A stretch of DNA of 64,000 bases, from the NCBI GenBank assembly GCA_022661535.1, contig JAKULF010000011.1, positions 1,364,001 through 1,428,000 of the forward strand, written 5' to 3'. This document shows positions 12,418 through 23,876 of the stretch, piece by piece. Below the pieces are notes generated by a model. The model was not told the origin of the DNA. It saw only the letters and a list, made by a program, of their open reading frames with translations, and made no database searches. Each line of letters begins with the position of its first letter. Position 1 is the stretch's first letter. This DNA is from Eutypa lata (lineage: Eukaryota > Ascomycota > Sordariomycetes > Xylariales > Diatrypaceae). The position numbers and the translations under genes were made by a program.

Positions 12418-13251
12418 ATGTCTTCTGAGAAACAGGCTGAATACTCTAATGATGGCATGAATAGTAGCAAGCAGCCTTCCCACCCTCCAGTGGTACCAGA
12501 ACCACCCTCACCCACGCAGCCAGACCAATTAAGGTTAGACAGATTAAACCTAGGCGCAAGCCAAACGGATGGATCACAGCCAGATGAAGTAGGCCGGGCA
12601 TGTGTAGTGTTATACCCAGAACCCAGCTATATGGAGAGGGAATGTATCAATTACCTTGCGGACATCGAATTAGATCACGACAATAAGGGCGAGAATCAAG
12701 ATGTGGAAGAAGACAGGGAGGAAGATGTGAAAGGGAACAAGGAGATGGACGAAGGCAGGGGTCACGTGGCAGTAAAAGCCCAGTATATGGCAAATGAAAT
12801 GTGGGAGCTCATTAAAGGACTGAGCATGAGACGTGGTGATAGTAAGTTATGTGTGCGAGGGTATTGCGCAGAAGAAAAGCTGAATGCTATTGTGACCACA
12901 GAGGAACCTCGAGCATCCTTGGTGGAAGATGCCTTTGGCCACATATTCCGCCATTTCCTTTCCGAGTTTTCGGTCTCTCAGACCGAAAATTTCACCCACT
13001 TGATGACCAAGGCAATATACTTGGGAGAAGCTATATGCTTTCAAGCTGCGGACAATGAGTGGTTCGACAGCAAAACCCCTGTTGCAGACCTGATAACTAA
13101 AGCAATAAAAGGTAATTGGTGATAACTATAGAAGGTCCAGTTTGCTAATTGGTATTTAGAAGAATCTATGTGGGTGAAGAAGCAACTCGAGGCAATTGAG
13201 CTATTGGAGAAGGAGTGGGATTCAGTGCAAAAAGCCCAGGTCGAAAATTAG
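12418..13251 (+). CDS. Orphan acidic hypothetical protein
   Basis: 261 aa in two exons, 12418-13111 and 13160-13251; the 48-nt intron (GTAATT...TTTAG) restores the frame into a helical tail ending AQVEN. The open frame extends upstream to 12256, but the ATG at 12418 (MSSEKQAEYS) follows a plausible leader and is preferred. Residues ~15-40 are Pro/Ser-rich, residues ~80-110 are strongly acidic (EDREEDVKGNKEMDEGRG), and the C-terminal half looks helical and partly coiled (WVKKQLEAIELLEKEW). No signal peptide, membrane segment or known motif was seen. A perfect 10-bp hairpin lies within the coding sequence at 12967-12989. Family unknown; possibly a lineage-specific gene. Confidence 0.5.
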
Positions 13252-14300
13252 AAGAAGCCGAGACCCGTTGGAAGGTGAGAATGAAAGCAAGAGAAGGAGA
13301 ATAGAGTGAATGTGATGAGGAGAACGAGGCTAGTATACTTCACAGTTACCATAGCAGTATTGTCGGACTGCTAGATAGGTAGCTCTTTGTATTCCCTGGG
13401 ATCTTTTTGGGGGTGTTGACCATTACTGCTATTGAAGTTACGTGGGATCTTATTTCGCAAAGGATCAGAAGGTAAGGTGGGTATCTCTAGATTGTACGGG
13501 TGTGTTGTTATATATTCATCATGGTTTCCTAAATAGATACTTATTTGCTTTCATGCGGCGTTGTTTTTTCGACGATGTATACTACTCACATGATGTAGTC
13601 ATTAAGTGTATTGGTATGGTGGTAAATCCATCAGCGTATAACTCGGACAAGCTGCTGTGACGATTGAAAAACATCAAAATGTCCTCCGTATCGCATTATC
13701 TACGTCATTCAACAAGTACTTATACCCAGGTCGCTGATAAGCACGATCTCATTTTAAAAAAACAAAACAGTCGACTGATGGCAGTGTACCAACTTGCTGA
13801 GTAGGTAGGTAGTTCTTCTGTCGTTCCGGACGAACAGAAAGTAGTCAACTTTGACAGCAGAGACATGTGGTCAATGCACAAGTTGGCTCACCCACCTACA
13901 TATGTACGACCCCTTTGCCCTTCCTTTCCTTTTTCGAGATGAGTTGATATGATATGGGGACTAAGAATCTAAATGATTGGCCCAACCAACTGTGATGCAG
14001 GCTGTTAATTTTCGTAAAGTGATAACTAGTTAGTCAAATGTCATTTTGTACCCACAGAATACCCCTGAATGCTTTCGAATGAATTCGCTTCTGATTGGTC
14101 CAGCGGACAATGTAAGTACATATTACAATTGTTGGTTCTTGCAGTCAGTTGGTCTGTCACACAGAAATGATTGGACATTTGTGCCAATAACCGAACTTTT
14201 GCCATTTCGACATGGTCAGCAAAGGAATATCCGTTGCTCTCATTGCCGCTCCGGCATAAACATTACCCAGCCATTCTTACAACTCCATATTATCAACAAA
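13252..14300. other. Intergenic, no gene seen
   Basis: About 1 kb between two plus-strand genes. Only a 72-codon open frame near 13442-13660 is present, without recognisable motifs or supporting splice sites. The last 250 bases contain the leader of the membrane-protein gene at 14301. Confidence 0.35.
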
Positions 14301-14810
14301 ATGACCCCCGCAGGCCTCATGCTCCTCAGGGTAGCCCCTCTCCTAACTTCGACTTCCCACCTGACATACACCATCTCAGAGGATTTGTACCTCCGCCCAT
14401 TCGGCAGTTTGAGGCCCGACCTGAGGTCAGAGGCCAATCGGCTCATTCCCGCATACAGAGACCGATGGTTCCCACGCTCTCTGGTCGTGATCTTCACGCT
14501 GTACCCTCTCGGCATCGCTGCGGCCGTCGCCAACCTAGTCGTCGAGGGAAGTCGTCTAGACATCTCAGGTACCTCGGGTACCAACCACCGCATCGCTGGG
14601 TACCTCTACGCTGCCGGCGCCTTTTTCGCCGCCCTCCACTTCGCCTTTGGGCCCCGCGATCTGTCGATTTTAAAGCGCATTAGCGAGAAGGACAAGGACA
14701 ATGAGGCCGCTATGGCGGATTGGGTGCGCATGAACCTTGTCAGGGGACTGTTTGCCGATCTCCCGTCGTGGGTGTGCTATTTCGCGGGATTCATGCTCGC
14801 CGTTTCGTGA
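14301..14810 (+). CDS. Small integral membrane protein
   Basis: 169 aa, single exon. The frame is open from 14046, but the ATG at 14301 (MTPAGLMLLRVAPLL) begins directly with the first hydrophobic helix and is chosen as the start. Four membrane segments are likely: residues ~5-22, ~65-85 (SLVVIFTLYPLGIAAAVANLV), ~104-121 (IAGYLYAAGAFFAALHFAFG) and ~150-168 (LFADLPSWVCYFAGFMLAV). The size and four-helix topology resemble small DUF1772-type or similar fungal membrane proteins, including anthrone-oxygenase-like ones, but no diagnostic motif settles this. The coding sequence is GC-richer than its flanks, which supports it being a real gene. Confidence 0.6.
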   Translation: MTPAGLMLLRVAPLLTSTSHLTYTISEDLYLRPFGSLRPDLRSEANRLIPAYRDRWFPRSLVVIFTLYPLGIAAAVANLVVEGSRLDISGTSGTNHRIAGYLYAAGAFFAALHFAFGPRDLSILKRISEKDKDNEAAMADWVRMNLVRGLFADLPSWVCYFAGFMLAVS

Positions 14811-15202
14811 ATTTGCTTTACGTCGAGGTTATATGGTTACGTTGGTGAATCAGCTTCTCGTGAGATTACGTTAAAGAGGATGCTCACGATTGTTTTATTA
14901 CGTGTTTGGGTAGATGGAACATAGGTACTCATGCGGTCCAGAGTAATCGACGGTGGGGATGAGATCAAGTGAAATAACTCTATTCTTCCTTGCCCCCATT
15001 TGGAGACAAATATTTAAACAAAGGAGCTTGAATAAATAATAAAGGCCAAGATCATATCCACCTACAAACGTATACACTCTTGTATAAATAAAATGTCAGG
15101 CGTTTACCCGAGTCCCTATCAATGACACGCATCCCCCAAAGAAACACTTGGCCCACGCAAGACTCTCTTGCAATCCCCCTCCTTCTAGCCCTTATTGAGA
15201 AT
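14811..15202. other. Convergent intergenic spacer
   Basis: Spacer between the 3' ends of the membrane-protein gene (+) and the amidoligase-like gene (-). Nothing else seen. Confidence 0.4.
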
Positions 15203-16387
15203 TTATTCTCCGGTAAGTCCTCTCTGTGGATCACCCAAGTGCTCTGAGCTCAAAGCATTAGCCCTCGTTACCAGGGAATTGATCACATCATCGTCGAATG
15301 CCAAACTAGTGAGGAATCGTTGAAGTCTTTCCGCGCCCGTTGGAGCTGTCAGAGCGTCAGGGAGATCTCTCATAACCCTCCCGAATTCAGGTAACTCGGC
15401 ATCTATCGCAAAAGCCACCAGACCCATGCAGACCTTGAGCCATACCGACAGAAATTCGATGTTCGAGTCCTTATCCAGTTGACCATCAGCTTTGGCAAAT
15501 CCGATCGTGCATATGCCATCGTCTTGAATATTGTGGAACTTAATGGCTACGCTTTTATAACCACTGGCGTACGACGAGAACTCATCTCTAGTACCTGTCC
15601 GCCATATTCTCCACAAGGCGTTCTTCTTGTCTTGGTCGATCTCCGAAGTGAATTGGGAAAAGCAGCTATCAAACCAATCCATCGGCACTTGTCCTGTTAG
15701 GGCGTAGGTAGGGTAACCAACTCGAATCCGCAATACGGGGGCAGCTGATTCAAGGAGGGAGTAGCTTGAGTTATTCCTGCGGTCTTCGCGGAACAACACG
15801 TCCAAAATCGACTCGCCGCCTAAGAAGAGCAGGGAGAAAAGCTTCTGGCAGCTAAGGACTGTGATGCGTTCCTCGTTACCGATGTCCACGTAGAGGTCAC
15901 ACTTATTAGTGAAGGACACGTACGGAGAATCCCGAAGGGTTTGGCCGACCAGGAGGACTTGCTCGTGTAAAGATTTGCTGTTGTTCAGGATTGGTGTTAC
16001 GAGTGCCATGTGTATGTTGGGCAGGGCGTTGACCCGAGTGTAATCCACCAGACACTCATAAGTCTTGATGATCCATGACTTACGTTGGACCTCATTCTTA
16101 GTGCGTCGGTGATTCCCTCCCCAGGTATTCGTCAATTCCACTTGATGCGGTAAACCGGGTTGGCCCAGCATATTTTGGAGAAATTTGCCGACGCGTGTAT
16201 GGGTCGATTTACGAATAGCCCCATCCTTATCAATCAGGCTTTGCCCGCTTTCCCGGGGGTTGCCGTCTTTCGCTGGCGTGAGGATGGCGTCTTCGTGGAC
16301 GTAGAACTGATACTCGACACCGAAGGTCATCGTCTCAAGAGACGGATAGTGACTGCTCTGGGGATTCTGGCTAGCAGGAGGAGGCAT
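15203..16387 (-). CDS. Divergent amidoligase-family protein, probably catalytically altered
   Basis: 394 aa, one uninterrupted exon. The layout follows the fungal amidoligase (Amidoligase_2) family, relatives of glutamine-synthetase-fold amide ligases: an opening strand TFGVEYQFYV (residues 21-30), a central MALVTPIL (127-134) in the place of the usual E-[LI]-V-S-P-[IL], then KCDLYVDIG (162-170) in the place of the usual C-G-L-H-V-H-V-G, a helix KLFSLLFLGGESILDVLF, and VLRIRVGYPT (218-227) in the place of an E-F-R strand. In normal members GxExE, the E of ExxSP and the HxH supply metal or nucleotide ligands. Here the second Glu is Gln27, the ExxSP Glu is Ala128, and HxH reads Y-V-D. I infer loss or change of catalysis while the full-length frame is kept. 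Neighbours are orphan genes and a divergent ABC exporter. The family assignment is from remembered motifs. Confidence 0.6.
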   Translation of the reverse strand: MPPPASQNPQSSHYPSLETMTFGVEYQFYVHEDAILTPAKDGNPRESGQSLIDKDGAIRKSTHTRVGKFLQNMLGQPGLPHQVELTNTWGGNHRRTKNEVQRKSWIIKTYECLVDYTRVNALPNIHMALVTPILNNSKSLHEQVLLVGQTLRDSPYVSFTNKCDLYVDIGNEERITVLSCQKLFSLLFLGGESILDVLFREDRRNNSSYSLLESAAPVLRIRVGYPTYALTGQVPMDWFDSCFSQFTSEIDQDKKNALWRIWRTGTRDEFSSYASGYKSVAIKFHNIQDDGICTIGFAKADGQLDKDSNIEFLSVWLKVCMGLVAFAIDAELPEFGRVMRDLPDALTAPTGAERLQRFLTSLAFDDDVINSLVTRANALSSEHLGDPQRGLTGE

Positions 16388-17668
16388 TGTCGCAATATTC
16401 GAAGAATTGAAAGGGGCAAGTATGATGATGTTGGTCTTAATGGTTATCTTGGTTCCAGGTTCTTACTAACGGTTCGACACGGTATTATATAGCTAAGAAG
16501 TTCGAGTTCCATGAATCACTCTGTAACTTTTCCGCCACGGCCAACATTCCAGCCTGACGGTGTGACCTCACTTCCGACGCGAGGAATTTAAGGTGTATGA
16601 CCACCTTGAGTGAAAGTTAGTATCACTTATCCATCAGCCTATAAAAAGCCCTTACATCATTCATGACATATTTCGACAAAATCTAGGTCATACATTCATT
16701 TTTCTGTCATCTCTTTCTGGGTGTTTTTCTTAGCATTCAATGCATCCATGGAACGTGTGTTTGTTCACCCTGCGTCTGTAATTCTTCTTCCCTGTTTTTC
16801 TCTGCTTTAACTTATACATCATTTTGTGCGGTATGCTGGTAATCCAAACATGTCAAATATACATAATAATCAGGAACGGAGATAACGGGTTTATTAAGAT
16901 ATATGCCTGACACAACGCCTTTCGAAACACTATACTTATAATGGTAGCCGCTTCAATTTGATCGTTAAACCGTAGGCTCCAGTGACCTCAGCTTTGAGGT
17001 GATCTTGTCTGGACACTTGCGCAGTATGATGAAACTCAGAAACAAACGCCCTAAAGCCATATATGATAAAATGAAATTTCGATGAACGATCCTCTAGGGG
17101 ATGCATGCGGTCTGGTTGTTCAGATACCAGGTAAGCAGATAAGATAAGGAACGGCGTTATAGAATAGGACTTCTGCTATTTCCCCTTCCCCTTTTTAGGA
17201 CAGCCGTTTTCTCCACTAAAGCGGATTTATCTTGCGAGCTGCTTATCGGAACGTGACGATTGCTTACTGCATACGGCAAGTAGTTATACCACTAGAATAT
17301 GACAAAGCTACTCAGGTCCAGGCGCCTCCCGACGATGCCGCAATTCAGCCTCCTCAATACCTAAGCGCTAAGGTACTATGTAGGCTGCTAGCCAAAATCC
17401 TCCGTTCTTGGCAGCCTATATAAGGCTGATAAGCTGCTGGCTACCCGCTACCGTAGCAGCCCTAGGTAAGTACCCGCCCCGGCTCCGTCGCGCGTCGCAC
17501 TCGTATCGCCGAGCATGAAAACAACCGGGATTATATGCCCAGCCTTTTGTCTTTGTCTTTCAACGCGACTGCTGCGATTTAGGCAATTAACCGGATAACA
17601 GTTGTCAACTCTGCACCTTTTTTATTCGACGATTGTCACGATAATTCGATCCCCCAGCATGAGAAGCT
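16388..17668. other. Divergent promoter region
   Basis: 1.3 kb between the amidoligase-like gene (-) and the ABC exporter (+). It contains a minus-strand TATATAATA box near the amidoligase start and a plus-strand CTATAAAAAG box near 16637-16646 that is too far (~1 kb) from the ABC start to be its core promoter. No coding segment was found. Confidence 0.4.
16483..16491 (-). promoter_or_regulatory. Probable TATA box of the amidoligase-like gene
   Basis: On the minus strand the sequence reads TATATAATA about 95 nt before the ATG at 16387, a normal core-promoter distance in ascomycetes. Confidence 0.4.
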
Positions 17669-20600
17669 ATGAATCTACTGGCTCTCACAAGCAACGATTG
17701 GGAATCTAATGCCCTTCGCCCTCAATCGTTTCTGAATTCGAATAGTGACTATGAAGTTACTACTAGGTGAGTATCGACCCTCTAGGCAGCAGCTATATAG
17801 CAAATCTTTAACCAAGTAACTTAGCACCTTAAGCCTCGAATGGGTTCATGATCTCGCTCATTTTGCTAAGGCTGGGTACTTGCAAATCACCATCGTAGTA
17901 GCGTCTTTCCTGCTTGTCATCAGGCATTTGGTTCACCGCTCTTACTCCAAAGTATCTGTTCCTGAAGGCAATGCATCTGCAATATCATTAGCGTTCGAAC
18001 TACCCGGCCAGCTTCTGAGAGCTGCCTCATTGGCTTTTATGATCGTTGTAGCTGCAAAAGAGAGTAGTAAATGGACCGATGTCATCGCTTTGGCATATGC
18101 TTTCGTCCTAGGCCTTTTGCGACTAGTGAACGATGTCGAATGGCGACATGTAGCTTTGCACCATGTCAATTTCGTTCTCGCAGGATCCCTTCTCACGCTT
18201 GTTGCCGAGGAGCTCCTCCCCTATATTGATGCAGACTATACGAAGAATCTCAGCTCATTGTTAATATGCACTATATCCGCCTTGACTGCGTCTGTCTTAG
18301 TTTCCCTCTTCACCCGAAGGGAATGGATACCGCCTTCCTTAGATCTCGACGTCTCAGAAAAGATCGCTACTCGAGAACCTTCACCAGAAGAGACATGCAG
18401 TTGGCTAGAGTACTATGTTACGTACGAATGGCTGACGCCTCTCATGGTAAAGGGCATGCGGGGGAAGATCACGTTGGAAGGGCTCCCCCAGCTCCCATGG
18501 TACGATGAGCCGACGTTACTTCTGTCAAGGGTCCTGCAGGCGCGGCAGAAAGGCAAGTCTACGTTGCGGACATTGGTACGGTTTCTTCATACAGAACTTC
18601 TTACCATGAGTTGCTGGATCACGACGTCCTTCGTTCTTGAACAAATCTCCCCGTTCGCCATGTATAAACTGCTAGGCTACCTCTCCAATCCAGAAGGCTC
18701 CAGTATTAGACCCTGGCTGTGGTTGATACTCCTTTTCGTCGGTCCCTTGTCACGGTCTGTCGGCTTCCAGCAATATATTTTCACGTCGACTCGCGTGGTC
18801 GTGCGAATCAAAGCCGCGTTGACGCAGGAGCTCTATTATAAAGCCATGAACTCCATGGAACTCGATGACGAAGTCTTTGCGGAGATTTCTTCCACGGGCA
18901 AGGAGAAGGGGAACAAGCAACAGGGGACCACTTCGACCGGACGTTTGGCGAATCTTATGAGCGCTGACGTTGACGCCGTTACGAGAGGAAGAGACATCAT
19001 TCTCGTTGTTTGCGGAATCTCAGCCGGATCGATTGTCTCCATGATTGGGTTGTATAAGTTGATGGGTTGGCCGGCTCTTGTCGGGATTATCACGATGATC
19101 GCGCTATCCCCTTTCCCCGTCTTAATCGCGCGGCATATGGTTGGCACCCAGCGTGAGATGAAGAGAATACAGGACTCGAGAATCTCAGTCATCTCGGAGT
19201 ATCTAGCCTCGATTCGAGCGATCAAGTATTTTGCCTGGGAGGAAGCTATCATCAAAAGAGTTAACGAGATCCGATTTGGGGAGCAGAGGAAGATCTGGGG
19301 CTTGAACATACTGTAAGTTGTTTATCCTTCAGTAAGGACTTTAGGGCATACCTATGTTAACGTTTGCAGCTTCATCACATTGGGCCAACTTACCGAGGCA
19401 ATCCCAACTCTCTCACTAGTGCTCATCTTCACATTGCACGTACTTGTCAGCAAGGCACCGTTGACCGCGGATGTCGCCTTCACATCGATCACACTGGTCA
19501 GAACGCTGCGTCGAAACCTATCCATGGCAACAGGGATGTCTAGAAGTATTACAGCTGCAGGTGTCTCCCTCAAACGTCTCGATCGTTACTTTAACAACGT
19601 CACCCCCTTGAGTCACCACCCAACTGGACCTCTGCAGATGAAAAATGCAACTTTCAGGCGCAGCAAAAAGGCCTCATTCGCATTGAAAGATGTCTCTATC
19701 GACTTCGTCGAGGGTGGGTTGAACGTAGTTATGGGTCAGAGCGGTAGTGGGAAATCAACCCTACTCATGTCCATCCTTGGTGAGACCATCCTCGAGGAAG
19801 GTTCAATTACATGTCCCAAAGATATCGCCTATGCATCGCAAAGTCCCTGGCTGCAGAACGAGACTATCCGCGACAACATCCTCTTCAATAGCCCTTTCGA
19901 GCAAGTGAGATATGACCGAGTGATCAACGCTTGCGGATTGCCAATTGATTTCAATGAGTTCCCGGAACGAGATGAAACCGAAGTAGGAGAGAACGGTGCC
20001 TCGCTTTCAGGGGGCCAGAAGTCACGCGTTGCTCTTGCAAGAGCCCTATACTCAAAGGCCTCTGTGATACTGCTTGATGACGTATTCTCCGCTCTAGATT
20101 CCAAAACTTCAGCACTACTATGGAAAGAGGCTTTCTGCGGCGATCTACTCAAGGGCAGGACGGTGGTTCTAGTTACCCAGCTTCCGTGGATCGGACCACA
20201 AGCAGACCTCGCCGTATTACTGGAGAATGGCTTGGTAAAGGAGGCGCAACAGAATCTTGGCGTGGTACGAAGATCAGTGGCGTTGAATGAGGTGCTTGTT
20301 GATGAAGGCAACGTTGATGTCACTGCTGAAGTGACTGCCACTCACACGACTGAGACCAATGGCATAACTACTAATGGCACAGACACTAACGGAAACACCA
20401 AAACAGCTGAATCTAAACAGCGAGACGAAGTAACACAAGAAGCTTTTCGGACAGGGCAAACTGCCCGTCTTCAGTGTTGGTATTTCCCTTTTTCAACTGA
20501 ATTCAGAAGTGACTAATAAGGTGACCACCAGTTTACCAATACATGCGGCTCTTCGGCAATCCCCTTTATGCCATTCTTGCTATCGGGATGAGCGTTCTAT

Positions 20601-22933
20601 CTACTGCTTCATTTGTCGGAACGGGTCTATGGATTGCCGTCTGGGTCGACGCTTACGGAAAGGACGACGCATATGACATTGCTTTCTACCTCGGAATCTA
20701 TGCGGCATGGAGTTTGACCGATATAATGTTCAGTGGACTGGCCTACATGGCATACGAGAACGGCGGATGGTATGCGGCACGTACTCTGCACACGACATTC
20801 ATAAAGTCCGTGATGAGCGTTTCTCTCTCCTGGTACAAAACGACCCCTGTTGGCCGTATTGTCAATCGGTTTTCGAGGGATATGGAATCGGTTGATACAC
20901 AATTGGCTGGTAGTAAGTCGAGTCTCAGTTCCAGCACTACTAGAGGGTTACGGCATGGAGGTCTCAGATTCGGAAATCAGAAAGCAGCCCCTTATACCCC
21001 TATTTTATGCCTTAACAATGTCCTAGGGCTGATTCCAATCTTATAGTGCTTCGAATGAGTATCGAGATGCTCACCCGTCTATGCTTCCAAATTGTGGCCG
21101 TCGGCTCGGTGTTGCCAGTCTTCATGCTACCCGCTGCTGTCTGTTGCGCCGCCGGGATCGTCGCAGGAGAAATGTACACAAGAACTGCCGTAGCTATCAA
21201 GCGACTTGTGTCATCATCGCAGTCGCCCCTATTCGCGCAGTTCGCTGACAGTCTAGCTGGTCTCCCCGTGATCCGGGCTCGCACAAACATGCCCCGAATC
21301 TTCGGTGATCAGCTTGCCGATAAGATACGGGTCTTCGAGAGGGCTTCCGAGGCCCAGTTCAACTGCAACCGATGGGTTGCCCTCAAAGTCGACATGATGA
21401 CGACGCTAGTCACTGTGGCTGCAGGCGCCATCGCTGTCTCGAAAGCTGGCACGATTGCAGCTGGTCTTGTCGGGTTCTCATTGACGAATGCGACGGTGAG
21501 CTATCAGTTCTGAAGGTCTCACCAATATGAATAGCTAACGATTTTTCTAGACGCTCAGTCAGTTGATCATTATGTTTGTGAGAGCGAGCAATGAGCTCGA
21601 AGTTGAAATGCAGAGCGTACGTCCAATTCCCCAGATAAACAACGTCCTTGACAGGCGGCTGCTAACAGAAGCCTAGTTTCATCGTGTCCGAGAATATTCC
21701 GCCGTCGAGCCGGAGGAGAAATCGGATGAGTATGAGAAGATCGGCGATCATTCTACTAACGCCGAATCTGTTGTACCTAAGAGTTGGCCCACCAGTGGCG
21801 AAGTCGAGTTCCGTAATGTAACTATCAAGTACGATTTTGATGGCCCAGAGATCCTGAAGAACATCAACCTCAAGTTCGCAGCCGGTGAGAGAGTCGCTGT
21901 TGTGGGGCGAACGGGGTCTGGCAAGAGTACCGTAAGTATTTCTCTACGACTAGTAAAGATAGAATGTTAACATATGGACTTTTATAGCTGGTACTGTCTC
22001 TGTTACGCTTCACCAACATCGTCTCTGGTCAGATCCTCTTCGACGGAGTAGACATCACCAGTTTCCCACGGAGGAGACTCCGAGAGGCACTCACAATCAT
22101 CCCTCAAGAGGCAGTCCTATTCAACGGAGACGTGAAGTCCAACCTCGACCCAGCAGGCGAGATACCCGAAGAAACAATCGAGAAGGCCCTGATGTACTGC
22201 AGCGGGATTGCGTCGTTCCAGTACCACCAGAATCGAGAACGCGCGCAGAATGGGCACGGTCAACTCGAAGAAAATGGCGAAAACGGCACCAACGGGTCGC
22301 GAGCAGACATAGACATGGGCATCAATCTTTCAACTCCAGTGAAACCTAAGGGCGAGAACTTCTCTCATGGCCAGCGGCAGGTTCTCTCACTCTGCAGGGC
22401 GTTGGTGCGCAAGAGCAAGCTGATGCTGTTGGACGAAGCGACTGCGAGCGTATGTATTCATTATCACTCTTCTTTACACTATTATTGTCCTTTGTCGGCC
22501 TTTTCATTGTTCGATGATGGTTATACTACTATTGGGGGTGAGGTCTCATCATTCAGAATAACCAATGGATAGCTCCCTTGATCTGACGAGAAATTGCTAA
22601 CCCCCTATACTATAGATGGATTATGAAACCGATCAAGGGATCCAAGAAGTCCTAAGAAAGGAGCTAAACGAACATGGGAGAGACAGAACACTAGTCACTA
22701 TCGCTCACCGGCTCAAGACGATTATCGACTATGATCGCGTGGTGGTCATGAGCGCAGGCTCGGTTCTAGAGTACGTGTACCCTCTAGCTATGAGTAAGGG
22801 ATCGCTAGCTTACCAATTATCTAGGGTCGGAAGTCCGAAAGAACTGTGCGAAGCCAAGGGCCAGTTTTACGACATGATGAAGCATAGTGGGGAGTTTGAG
22901 GATCTAGAGAAACTCCTTGATAGTAAAGCATAG
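17669..22933 (+). CDS. ABC transporter, subfamily C (MRP/Ybt1-like)
   Basis: A full-length ATP-driven exporter of ~1400 aa, expected in the vacuolar or plasma membrane. Exons: 17669-17766, 17825-19312, 19370 to ~20475, ~20532-20909, 21047-21495, 21551-21616, 21677-21931, 21988-22449, 22616-22933. The junction near 20475-20531 is uncertain. Exon 9 may hold a further 48-nt in-frame intron (22777-22824), whose removal joins VLEYV to VGSPKEL as the family expects. Order: N-terminal helices (TMD0-like), the linker SPEETCSWLEYYVTYEWLTPL, TMD1, NBD1 (Walker A GQSGSGKST, signature LSGGQKSRVALARA, Walker B VILLDDVFSALD), TMD2, and NBD2 (Walker A GRTGSGKST, signature FSHGQRQVLSLCRAL, Walker B LMLLDEATAS). 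The LPWYDEP linker text recalls the Ybt1/bile-acid permease branch. NBD1 has Asp where a catalytic Glu is common, as usual in ABCC. NBD2 carries a Gly/Asn-rich insert (~30 aa). Substrate unknown. Confidence 0.9.
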
Positions 22934-23876
22934 AATTATTATTTGGTGTGGAATATGATGGAGGCCTATAGATGTGGATATGATTACCCGAATGAAATAA
23001 GTAATATAAAGGACAAAGTAGAGAGCAGAAATTACATAGAAACTAAAAGTCCTACAGAAGAGGATAATATCAAACTACAATGTAACTAGCAAAATGGACA
23101 TATATGTAACAGCTTTATCAAGCAGTAGCAAAGCATCCAGAATAGTCTCAACACGAATTTAGTGAACGCATACCATTTTATCACTTCCATAGTGTCATAC
23201 GGAATCGGAATGATTTATATTTAGAGGTCCGCTGCTGAGAAGGAAAGGTCGTCAAAAAGGGGCGAGTTAGATTCTGAATTTTTCTATTCTGAAACATGTA
23301 AACTTTCATATTGCTATGGAAGTTCTACGCGGCATTAATTTGCTTAATGATTAGAAACTTCCACGCTCATATCTCACTCGGTTGTTTCCGGAAGTCCTAC
23401 GGAAATCATCGATGATTATCCAAGATGCCTATTTATAAATAGGGGGAATTTATTTGCTCTAGAGATCGCCTGACAGTATATAGTATCGCGGGCTAAGCGT
23501 AGCCCGGGCCGAACGTAACGACGACGACGACATATCACAAAGAATTTTAGAGGATTGGCGATTTATAGAGGACAAGGAAAGTATATTTCAATTTCGTCAG
23601 CTAACTACGTTGGGATTTTACTATGAGTCCCGTAGAATAGAATAATGAGAGACAGTTACAAGGGTTGGATGCCGCTCTGTATATCCTCTCGGTGAGGCAG
23701 CGTTGTATAATGGCAATCTTCATAATCCAACCCCAACAAGACTAAAACATAAGAACTCCCTGCACCGGCCGTTACGGCAACCAGAGCCCACCATAGCCAC
23801 AAGCACTGGTCAGCAAGACGACTCATCGCGTATATCAAGCCATCCTTATGACCAAGCGAAAGTTGAACTCTCGGCG
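22934..23876. other. Convergent intergenic spacer
   Basis: Between the ABC exporter (+) and the first C2H2 gene (-). AT-leaning, with a small GC hairpin at 23489-23506 and a short GAC repeat just after it. No gene seen. Confidence 0.4.
23489..23506. repeat. Perfect GC-rich hairpin
   Basis: CGGGCT and AGCCCG flank a 6-nt AAGCGT loop, a perfect 6-bp stem in an AT-leaning spacer. It might be a terminator-like structure or the end of a degraded element; neither can be shown from this sequence. Confidence 0.35.

Noticed and set aside
13442..13660. 72-codon ORF between the orphan and membrane-protein genes
   Set aside because: Short, without recognisable features or a clear leader.
23489..23506. 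Rho-independent-type terminator for the ABC gene
   Set aside because: Such terminators are bacterial; this hairpin is 550 bp past the stop codon and lacks a U-run.
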